Origin: Prolixibacteraceae bacterium
Lineage (GTDB): Bacteria; Bacteroidota; Bacteroidia; Bacteroidales; Prolixibacteraceae
Direction: 5' to 3'
NCBI GenBank assembly: GCA_003516705.1
Contig: DPCJ01000158.1
Coordinates: 1 to 36,769 of the forward strand
DNA length: 36,769 bases
Shown in pieces: positions 30,378 to 36,769 of the stretch (the stretch's first letter is position 1; every line of letters begins with the position of its first letter). Both the position numbers and the translations under genes were made by a program. The notes under the pieces are model-generated. The model did no database searches and was not told where the DNA came from. It saw only the letters and a list, made by a program, of their open reading frames with translations.

Positions 30378-32756
30378 CTAGAACACCAGAATTATCCCAA
30401 TTGTGGGCAGCACTGTGCCGGTGGTATTCGGAATGGTTTCCAGGACATATTTTGTACCGTTGTCGGTGGTGAGGTAGTTGCCGTTCTCATCGGTTTTACG
30501 CACGATAATATCCTGCTGTTCAGCCTGAAAATTGTACAGGTTCTGAATGTCGATGTAAAATTTGGCGGTGATTTTTTTGAGGTAAAACGATTTGTCAACC
30601 CGCAAATCAAGTTGGTGAAAAGCCGAAAACCGCAGCGAGTTCAGTTTTGAATAATCCAGCATCGGGCCGCCGGTTAAGTTCCACACATCAACATAGGCAC
30701 TTTTTTCCAAATCCCAGGGTGTGTAAGGCAATCCGCCCACAAAACGCCAGCGGCCACCCACGCGCCAGTTGTTTTTCAGTTCACGGGTTCCGGTTAATGC
30801 CAACAGGTGTTTAGAGTCCCAGCTCGAAGGCAGGTAATTTCCTGAGGCATCGTCGAATTCGCTGCGTACCAGCGTGTACGATAGGTTCAGGTTACCCTTT
30901 TTGCCGTTAATACGGGTTTGAAATTCAGCTCCAAAAGCGCGGCCTTCCGAAATAGATAATACTTCTTCGTCGCCCACCACGCCAAAATCGGCTCCCTTGT
31001 TCGCCAGACTGATGCTGTCTTTCACCGAAAACGGGTAATTTTTATAACCTTTCCAGAATCCTTCAAGCGAAAAAAGCACGGTTGACGACGGACGGTATTC
31101 AAAACCCCCGATGAGGTGGTCAACCGAGATGTATTTCAGCTCGTTTTCCTTGTTCACCAAAACATCGTTTTCCTTATAACCCAGTGTGGTGTAGGTTGGC
31201 AACTGGTAGTACCTGCCGGTATTAAAATTCAGGCTCCACTGCGGGGTGAGTGCATACGAAGCCGACAAACGTGGCGAAAATTGTTTGAACATGTTGCTCA
31301 TACTTTTCGAATAATTGTTGGCATCGGTGCGCAATCCAAGCGAAAGAGTTAACCGCTCGTTAATAAAGTTTTTGCTTACCTGACCGAAAATGCCGTATTT
31401 AATGAGGTTGAGGTCGGTGTTGTAATCGATATTTACAATCTGTCCGTTGTTAAAACGTTGTGTGGCAGTACTGTTTTTGTATCCTGCAAAATCGACGTTG
31501 GCACCCACGTTAAATTTTACATCGCCAAAGCGAGATGTATTTTCGAACCTGATTTTGTTCTCCATCTCTTCCGAAGCATAATCGAGAATTTTATTGGCTT
31601 CGAAACTGTCGTCATTTTCGAGGTATTTTATAGCGCTGTTGTTAAAATGGCTGCGGCTCACCACAAGCGTTTGAAAACTGTGTTTTTCGAAATGTTTGTA
31701 AACACCTCCAACCGAGTAACTCCACTGTTTATTTTCGGGCAACTGGCTCAGAATATACTGTTGCGATTCATCTGGTTCTTCAATTTCAAGGTTGAGTTCA
31801 TTTTTGTCGATAGCGCCCAAACCGATAAAAGTAATTTCGTTTTTGGCGTCGATACGGGTACGCACTTTAAATTGTAAATCGTTAAAAGTGGGGAGGAAAG
31901 GCAGTTCGAGAATGCCAAATAAAAAACTGAGGTACGAACGCCGTGCTGAAACAACATACGTGGTTTTTTCACCGATTGGACCGTCTGCTGTTCCTGCAAT
32001 TTCGGAGGCACCAAGCGTAAACTGTAGGTTTGTTTTGTCGTTGTTCCCGTCAATCTGGTTAAACTCGAACACACCGCTGAGTGCGTTGCCACGGTTGGCC
32101 GGAAAAGCGCCCGAATAGTAGTTTACCTCGCGGATAAAGTCGGCGTTGATAATACCCACCGGTCCGCCCGAAGCGCCCTGCGTGGCAAAGTGGTTAATAA
32201 ACGGTACTTCAACACCATCAAGATAAAACCGGCTTTCTGATGGTCCTCCACCGCGAATAATAATATCGTTGCGAAATGCCGGGGTTGACTGCACGCCGGG
32301 AAATGACTGGATTACCTTCGAAATGTCTCGGTTGGCACCCGGACTTTTTTCGATTTCGCCAATGCCAATGGTCCGCAGCGAAACCGGGCTTTCCTCGGTT
32401 TTACGGAAAGGTGAAGCTTTTACTACCACCTCTTCAATCTGTTCTCTTTGCTCCTCCATCTTAATTTCGATGGAATTCGCATTGGCAACAGTAACCTCAA
32501 TTTCGGGAGAAATGGCCTGTTTATAACCCACAAATGATGCTTCAATGCGCAAAAATCCGGGTGTTAGTCCGTTGAGGGTAAAGTTCCCGTCAAGGTCGGT
32601 TGTGGTTCCGGTTGTGGTTCCCGAAACAATCACATTAACAAAAGGTAGTGGCTCATTGCTCACTGCATCCACAATTTTTCCTTTCAGGGTTGCTTTTTGC
32701 GCAAACAACGCAGCCGGTATAAAAATCAGTAAGAACAGTATTTTAATTGTTTTCAT
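30378..32756 (-). CDS. TonB-dependent outer-membrane receptor
   Basis: A 792-residue outer-membrane transporter. The start at ATG 32756 (MKTIKILFLLIFIPAALFAQ) gives a normal signal peptide; the longer frame from 32780 adds residues before it. Residues about 21-105 are a CarboxypepD_reg-like domain (GKIVDAVSNEPLPFVNVIVSG), then a plug domain (about 130-230, VIQSFPGVQSTPAFRNDIIIRGG, DGVEVP) and a 22-stranded barrel to the C-terminus, ending in the aromatic IILVF. It lacks an STN domain, so it is not a FecR-transducing receptor. No SusD-like gene is next to it. Its ligand is unknown; iron siderophore, vitamin or oligosaccharide are all possible. Whether it serves the glycan operon is unproven. 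Confidence 0.92.
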   Translation of the reverse strand: MKTIKILFLLIFIPAALFAQKATLKGKIVDAVSNEPLPFVNVIVSGTTTGTTTDLDGNFTLNGLTPGFLRIEASFVGYKQAISPEIEVTVANANSIEIKMEEQREQIEEVVVKASPFRKTEESPVSLRTIGIGEIEKSPGANRDISKVIQSFPGVQSTPAFRNDIIIRGGGPSESRFYLDGVEVPFINHFATQGASGGPVGIINADFIREVNYYSGAFPANRGNALSGVFEFNQIDGNNDKTNLQFTLGASEIAGTADGPIGEKTTYVVSARRSYLSFLFGILELPFLPTFNDLQFKVRTRIDAKNEITFIGLGAIDKNELNLEIEEPDESQQYILSQLPENKQWSYSVGGVYKHFEKHSFQTLVVSRSHFNNSAIKYLENDDSFEANKILDYASEEMENKIRFENTSRFGDVKFNVGANVDFAGYKNSTATQRFNNGQIVNIDYNTDLNLIKYGIFGQVSKNFINERLTLSLGLRTDANNYSKSMSNMFKQFSPRLSASYALTPQWSLNFNTGRYYQLPTYTTLGYKENDVLVNKENELKYISVDHLIGGFEYRPSSTVLFSLEGFWKGYKNYPFSVKDSISLANKGADFGVVGDEEVLSISEGRAFGAEFQTRINGKKGNLNLSYTLVRSEFDDASGNYLPSSWDSKHLLALTGTRELKNNWRVGGRWRFVGGLPYTPWDLEKSAYVDVWNLTGGPMLDYSKLNSLRFSAFHQLDLRVDKSFYLKKITAKFYIDIQNLYNFQAEQQDIIVRKTDENGNYLTTDNGTKYVLETIPNTTGTVLPTIGIILVF

Positions 32757-32808
32757 TTTTTTGTATTGATTTTCAAGCATCCAGTATCTATTTATCCAGT
32801 ATCGTGTA

Positions 32809-33540
32809 TTATTTAACAGTCACAGCTATTTTGCTGAAAATTTCGCGTGCTGTGGTGATGGTGGAAATATCGGTAAACAGTTCGCCGGTTTTACCTGAAT
32901 AGTGACTGTGTCCGATTGGATTCAAATAATATAGCATTCCGGTATCATTCGGAGAAACTGTAACTGCATAAACCAGCGCAGGTTGCAGCGAGGTTTTGTA
33001 GTTAAAATCATCGGGGAATTTGTCGTTGGTCCAGAAATCGTTGGAATCCCAGGGCTGATTTACTTCAACAAGTATTCTGAACATATTATCAGTGGCTTTT
33101 GAACCTGTTTTTAAAGTAAATCCGGCTTTTGGAGTTGCACCGGTAAGTACATCGGGCACAGCAGTTTCGGGTGATGGGGCGTACAAACCATCGGCTGCTT
33201 TAATATTACGTTTGTGGCTCCAGAAAGGCAAAGTTGCAGGGCGGCGAACATTTCCTGATTCGTTTTTCCATTTTCCCTGTTCAATTTCGCCATGACCAAA
33301 AACTCCTTTGGCAAAATATTGGGTAACATACAATGTTTCAATGTAATTTCCTTCCAGATCTTCAATCCAAATGGCAATTGATGGATGATTGTGCGCTTTT
33401 CCTGGAGTAAATTCAAACTCGAGTTTTGAGTTGATTTGTTCAGGTGTAGTTGTAATTATTTCTGTAATGCTTTCCAGCTTTTGCTGCGAAGCGCAACTCG
33501 CAATGATGATTACGAACATTAGTAAAACTATGGTTTTCAT
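32809..33540 (-). CDS. DUF2271-family lipoprotein
   Basis: A 243-residue protein starting at ATG 33540 (MKTIVLLMFVIIIASCASQQ) with a lipoprotein signal, Cys17. The earlier frame from 33621 would add 27 residues across a promoter-like region. The mature part (SIAIWIEDLEGNYIETLYVTQYFAKG, then VRRPATLPFWSHKRN, then LVYAVTVSP) matches the periplasmic DUF2271 family, a beta-sandwich often beside TonB receptors or thiamine/FMN-type systems. It lies 52 nt upstream of the TonB receptor, same strand, so the two form an operon. Function unknown; ligand delivery to the receptor is a guess. A -7-like TATTTTTG at 33582-33575 (minus) lies 34 nt before the start. Confidence 0.8.
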   Translation of the reverse strand: MKTIVLLMFVIIIASCASQQKLESITEIITTTPEQINSKLEFEFTPGKAHNHPSIAIWIEDLEGNYIETLYVTQYFAKGVFGHGEIEQGKWKNESGNVRRPATLPFWSHKRNIKAADGLYAPSPETAVPDVLTGATPKAGFTLKTGSKATDNMFRILVEVNQPWDSNDFWTNDKFPDDFNYKTSLQPALVYAVTVSPNDTGMLYYLNPIGHSHYSGKTGELFTDISTITTAREIFSKIAVTVK

Positions 33541-33654
33541 ATTCAATTCAGATTTTTGTTCAATTATTATTTTGCAAAAATAAACAGAAAGAATGATTTT
33601 TGGTTGAAATGCCGATATCATTTTTTTATATTAGCGATTGAAAACATTGATAAA

Positions 33655-34110
33655 ATGAGAGTTGTACTGCAAAGAGTATCAAAAGCTTCAGTAACTGTTG
33701 AAGGTGAAATTGTTTCTGAAATTGGCCGAGGAATGCTGATTCTGGTGGGTATTGAAGATGAAGACACCCAGGACGATATTAATTGGCTGGTAGCCAAAAT
33801 TATACAGCTACGCATTTTTGATGACGAGAACGGCGTAATGAACCTTTCGGTAAAAGATGTCGATGGAGAGATTCTGATAGTAAGCCAGTTTACGTTACAT
33901 GCCAGCACAAAAAAAGGGAACCGGCCATCATATATCCGAGCATCGAAACCTGATTTTGCCATCCCGATGTACGAAAAGTTTATACAAAAGACAGGGGAAC
34001 TGCTTGGCAAAAAAGTGGGGACAGGTCGGTTTGGTGCCATGATGGATGTGGTGCTGGTAAACGACGGTCCGGTGACCATCATCATCGATACAAAACAGAA
34101 GGATTTTTAA
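33655..34110 (+). CDS. dtd: D-aminoacyl-tRNA deacylase
   Basis: A 151-residue cytoplasmic enzyme that removes D-amino acids (and glycine on tRNA-Ala) from tRNA. The start at ATG 33655 gives the standard MRVVLQRVSKASVTV; a frame beginning at 33556 is rejected. The conserved SQFTLHA (77-83, Thr80) and the cis-proline motif DGPVT (137-141) are both present. Length is normal. A promoter-like TATATTAG box with TTG 20 nt earlier lies just upstream, divergent from the DUF2271 gene. It is followed by a palindromic repeat and a MazG-like gene on the same strand. Confidence 0.96.
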   Translation: MRVVLQRVSKASVTVEGEIVSEIGRGMLILVGIEDEDTQDDINWLVAKIIQLRIFDDENGVMNLSVKDVDGEILIVSQFTLHASTKKGNRPSYIRASKPDFAIPMYEKFIQKTGELLGKKVGTGRFGAMMDVVLVNDGPVTIIIDTKQKDF

Positions 34111-34125
34111 GTGAGCCCCTCCCAA

Positions 34126-34144
34126 CCTCCCCAAAATGGGGAGG
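34126..34144. repeat. Short palindromic intergenic repeat (CCTCCCC/GGGGAGG)
   Basis: CCTCCCC-AAAAT-GGGGAGG is a perfect 7-bp hairpin between dtd and the MazG-like gene, preceded by CCCCTCCCAA. It has no T tract after it. It looks like a dispersed Bacteroidota intergenic element; only one copy is seen here. Confidence 0.6.
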
Positions 34145-34173
34145 CATAAGAAATTTAAAAACAATAATATCAA

Positions 34174-34515
34174 ATGGATAAACAAAACATTACCATCACC
34201 GAAGCCCAGCAAATGGTTGACCACTGGATTAAAACCGTGGGAGTTCGGTATTTCAGCGAACTGACCAACATGGCCATTTTAACCGAAGAAGTGGGCGAAC
34301 TGGCTCGGATTATGGCCAGAAAATATGGCGACCAGTCGTTTAAAAAATCAGACGAGCAATACAACATGGCCGATGAAATGGCCGATGTTTTATGGGTGTT
34401 AATTTGCCTTGCCAACCAAACCGGAGTCGATTTAAACGAAGCTTTTTTAAAGAATATGGAGAAGAAAAGTAACCGCGACAAAGAGCGACATCAGAATAAT
34501 TTCAAACTCAGATAA
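34174..34515 (+). CDS. MazG-like nucleotide pyrophosphohydrolase
   Basis: A 113-residue all-alpha protein of the MazG/HisE/dUTPase superfamily. The metal-binding pattern is Glu38-Glu39-x-x-Glu42 (TEEVGELAR) and Glu68-x-x-Asp71 (DEMADVLW). It hydrolyses a nucleoside triphosphate to monophosphate and pyrophosphate, perhaps clearing non-canonical nucleotides. Single-domain short form, much smaller than MazG itself. It lies about 60 nt downstream of dtd on the same strand, both with tRNA or nucleotide quality-control themes, and may be co-transcribed. Confidence 0.88.
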   Translation: MDKQNITITEAQQMVDHWIKTVGVRYFSELTNMAILTEEVGELARIMARKYGDQSFKKSDEQYNMADEMADVLWVLICLANQTGVDLNEAFLKNMEKKSNRDKERHQNNFKLR

Positions 34516-34556
34516 AAAGCTAATTTTGATTGATAAATCAAAAGTGTGAACCAAAA

Positions 34557-35165
34557 ATGTATTCTAAATTAATCGTAATAATTATGACAGTTTTGTTTGC
34601 GGGAGCTTGCTCCGACACAAAAACAGATCCGGCCAAATGGACTGAAGATGAAGTTAATGCATGGTTTGATAAAAAAGAATGGCTTTGTGGATGGAGTATT
34701 CATCCTGATGTCTCAGTAAATAAAAAGGCGCTTGCTATTGCGTATCACAAAAATCCCGAACGCTGGCAAAAAGCTTTTGAGTACCTGAAAACAACTGATC
34801 TCACCAATGCCGCACCAGGAAAGACTGAGCTTGATGTAGAAAACCTTTTTGCCTCGGTGGCAGAATATCTCCCGAAAAACAGAGAAGAAGTTCGTTTCGA
34901 ATCGCACGAAAAATACATCGACATTCAGTATGTGATAAAAGGGGAAGAACTGATGGGAATTACAACACGCGATAATGTAACAGCTGATGAGCCGTACAAC
35001 GGAGAAAAAGACATCACTTTTTACACTTTCGATGGCGGAGATTACAGGTTGGCAACACCAGAAAATTTCTTTGTGTTTTTTCCCGAAGATGTACACCGTC
35101 CATCCATTAGCACCGGCGATTCTGTGATGGTAAAAAAGGTGGTGATAAAAGTTAAAGTGGAATAA
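34557..35165 (+). CDS. YhcH/YjgK/YiaL-family lipoprotein
   Basis: A 202-residue protein with a lipoprotein signal (VLFAGAC, Cys18). The start at ATG 34557 is chosen over a TTG at 34530. The mature domain shows the YhcH family pattern (SHEKYIDIQYVIKGEELMG, then FFVFFPEDVHRPSI), a beta-sandwich with metal-binding His. Known relatives include an N-acetylneuraminate anomerase and EbgC; most are cytoplasmic, so a lipoprotein form is less usual. About 40 nt follow the MazG-like gene. Substrate not determined. Confidence 0.87.
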   Translation: MYSKLIVIIMTVLFAGACSDTKTDPAKWTEDEVNAWFDKKEWLCGWSIHPDVSVNKKALAIAYHKNPERWQKAFEYLKTTDLTNAAPGKTELDVENLFASVAEYLPKNREEVRFESHEKYIDIQYVIKGEELMGITTRDNVTADEPYNGEKDITFYTFDGGDYRLATPENFFVFFPEDVHRPSISTGDSVMVKKVVIKVKVE

Positions 35166-35218
35166 AAACTCCTCCTGATCTTCAGTATTTACTTCAACGA
35201 ATTTAAGTTCTTTGCCTT

Positions 35219-36193
35219 TTATTTCTGTCGGGTTGTAATATATTCCATCAATTCGATGAGAGAAGTGCGGGCTTCACCCTCCTCAAATTCCATCAGACCG
35301 GCAATAGCTTTGTCTTTAAATTCGGTCATTTTTTGAGCTGCGTAATCGAGTCCGCCTTTTTGAATAACCATCTGAATCAGTTCGTTTACCACAGCCGAAT
35401 TTTTGTTTTTCTTTTTAATTAAACTCAGAATCCTCCGGCGTTCAGCAGGTTCAGCGTTGTTTAACACAAACAAAAGTGGCAGTGTAATTTTCTTTTCTTT
35501 GATGTCGTTTCCAGTTGGTTTCCCCAGAATTCCCTTCGCCTGGTAATCAAAAATATCGTCTTTTATCTGGAATGCAATTCCCACATCCTGCCCGATGCAG
35601 TACATTTTTTCAATTGTTTCCTGGTTGTCGGTAACCGATGCTGTTCCGATGGCCATGCTTGTGGCAATCAGTGACGCCGTTTTTTTACGGATAATCCTGA
35701 AATATACCTCGTCGTTAATATCGAGTTTACGGCTTTTTTTCATTTGCAGAATTTCTCCTTCTGCCATGTCCTGAACAGCACGCGAAATGAGATGCAGAAA
35801 ATTATATTTTTTATGTTCAAGTTGCAGTTGTAAACCTTTTGCCAATATATAATCGCCCACCAAAACAGCCAGTTTATTGCGCCAAAGTGCATTTACAGAG
35901 AATGTTCCGCGCCGTTCATACGACTCATCAACTACATCGTCGTGAACCAATGTGGCTGTATGGAGCAATTCAACAGAGCAGGCTGCGAGTTGTGAAAATT
36001 CGTTGGATTCGCCATGAAGTTTTGCCGATAAAAAAACAAACATCGGGCGGAGTTGCTTTCCTTTGGTACGGTACAAAAAATTAAGGATTGTGGCAAGCAA
36101 CGGAATATCGCTTTGCAACGATTTTTTGAAATAGGGTTCAAAATCCCTGAGTTCCTGCTCAATTGGCGACTTTATGTTGTTGATTAGCGACAT
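35219..36193 (-). CDS. Polyprenyl diphosphate synthase
   Basis: A 324-residue all-alpha trans-isoprenyl diphosphate synthase. The first aspartate-rich motif is DDVVD (Asp85, 86 and 89), the second DDIFD (212, 213 and 216); KGKQLRP (44-50) is the conserved substrate-binding segment. It builds a long-chain prenyl diphosphate for menaquinone side chains. Octaprenyl/heptaprenyl chain length (IspB-like) is likely but cannot be read from sequence by eye. It is convergent with the YhcH-family gene and divergent from the ArsR-type gene. The start ATG at 36193 gives a normal N-terminus. Confidence 0.94.
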   Translation of the reverse strand: MSLINNIKSPIEQELRDFEPYFKKSLQSDIPLLATILNFLYRTKGKQLRPMFVFLSAKLHGESNEFSQLAACSVELLHTATLVHDDVVDESYERRGTFSVNALWRNKLAVLVGDYILAKGLQLQLEHKKYNFLHLISRAVQDMAEGEILQMKKSRKLDINDEVYFRIIRKKTASLIATSMAIGTASVTDNQETIEKMYCIGQDVGIAFQIKDDIFDYQAKGILGKPTGNDIKEKKITLPLLFVLNNAEPAERRRILSLIKKKNKNSAVVNELIQMVIQKGGLDYAAQKMTEFKDKAIAGLMEFEEGEARTSLIELMEYITTRQK

Positions 36194-36345
36194 CGGATGT
36201 TTAACCCTTTTTAATCTCTTTATCAGTTATCATTTTAACTGGGGTAAAAAACGGAAAAAATTCTTTCAAAAAAAACCTAAAATGAAGTGTTTGTCAAATT
36301 TATTTCAAATTTGTTTTTGCCAATTCCTTTCTTGTTAAATATTTA

Positions 36346-36353
36346 TATATTTG
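36346..36353 (+). promoter_or_regulatory. -7 box of the ArsR-type gene
   Basis: TATATTTG matches TAnnTTTG, 21 nt before the ATG. A TTG at a usual -33 distance is not clear. Confidence 0.4.
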
Positions 36354-36374
36354 CATTCGTAAAGTAATTCGATT

Positions 36375-36677
36375 ATGTTAAAAATCAAGGAGTTAGATGC
36401 TGATAAACTTGAAATAGCAGCAAGTATGTTAAAAGCAATGGCACACCCCATGCGTATTGCAATATTAAAGCACCTTGAAGGCGGGAAAAGGCTTACAGTT
36501 ACCGAAATACATGAATTGCTTGGTATTGAGCAGTCAACAACTTCACATCACTTGGGAATTTTGAAAGACAAAGGCGTTTTATGTGCCAAACGTGATGGCA
36601 AAAACACGTTCTATTTTCTCAAATACGAAATCCTGAGCAAAATTATCGACAGCCTGCACAGTTGCACTTGTGAGTAA
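36375..36677 (+). CDS. ArsR-family winged-helix repressor
   Basis: A 100-residue metal- or redox-type transcription regulator. The helix-turn-helix is at about 40-70 (TVTEIHELLGIEQSTTSHHLGILKDKG) and the wing at about 70-84 (LCAKRDGKNTFYFL). It ends in HSCTC, two closely spaced cysteines that might bind a metal or sulfur ligand. The usual ArsR ELCVCD motif is missing in the recognition helix region. It is divergent from the prenyl synthase; its targets are unknown. No terminator is evident before the window end, though a T-rich run follows at about 36697-36704. Confidence 0.9.
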   Translation: MLKIKELDADKLEIAASMLKAMAHPMRIAILKHLEGGKRLTVTEIHELLGIEQSTTSHHLGILKDKGVLCAKRDGKNTFYFLKYEILSKIIDSLHSCTCE

Positions 36678-36769
36678 TCAGGTTTTCTTAAAACATTTTT
36701 TTTCAACCTCATTCTGATTTTATTACTGTGTTATAAAGCAGCCTTCCCTTTTTTAAAATCATATCGCTA

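Noticed and set aside
30378..32756. TonB-dependent receptor as SusC of the glycan operon
   Set aside because: No SusD-like gene is adjacent, it is on the opposite strand over 5 kb away, and its size and domains fit non-Sus receptors as well.

Overview
The window looks like a chromosomal piece of a Bacteroidota genome, probably an environmental polysaccharide degrader. Supporting signs are an ECF sigma/FecR pair with a DUF4974-type C-terminus, a carboxypeptidase-regulatory-domain TonB-dependent receptor, a type IX secretion sorting tail on a GH9 enzyme, many lipoproteins, almost no Shine-Dalgarno sequences, and promoters of the Bacteroidota type (TTTG, about 19 nt, TAnnTTTG). A marine Marinilabiliales/Prolixibacteraceae-like host is a guess from gene content only.

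Layout. (1) 1-4512, minus strand: a surface-signalling operon of ECF sigma factor, FecR anti-sigma factor, an STN/double retropepsin/PDZ protein and an STN/carboxypeptidase-regulatory protein cut by the window edge. (2) 4566-5160: a decayed promoter plus tRNA-Leu copy, a GIY-YIG gene, then an intact promoter plus tRNA-Leu(CAA). (3) 5160-11363: GH26 mannanase, a small lipoprotein followed by a branched hairpin, lipoate ligase, TrpB2 behind a structured leader RNA, an antitoxin with a broken toxin remnant, and trpS. (4) 11607-25215, plus strand: a tightly packed eight-gene glycan operon with a HAD sugar phosphomutase-like enzyme, a ThuA-DUF1080-GH76 fusion, two sulfatases, GH9, a CBM-like lipoprotein, a lipoprotein acetolactate decarboxylase and a GH2. 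(5) 25548-27512: an AbiE-type toxin-antitoxin pair between two copies of a hairpin sharing an identical 13-bp word. (6) 27792-33540: a secreted unknown with a GH43 arabinanase-like enzyme, facing a TonB-dependent receptor and a DUF2271 lipoprotein. (7) 33655-36677: housekeeping genes dtd, a MazG-like gene, a YhcH-family lipoprotein, a polyprenyl synthase and an ArsR-type regulator.

How it may work together: the GH26, GH76, GH9, GH2, GH43 and sulfatases suggest attack on a complex, partly sulfated hemicellulose or mannan-type glycan. The large operon has no SusC/SusD pair. ThuA and DUF1080 domains point to 3-keto-sugar chemistry beside ordinary hydrolysis. The N-terminal signalling operon is a possible regulator of surface functions, but nothing here links it to the glycan genes. 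The most unusual items are the tRNA-Leu/GIY-YIG duplication, the triple-domain fusion, the STN-protease-PDZ protein in a sigma/anti-sigma operon, the hairpin-bounded AbiE module and the RNA upstream of trpB2.
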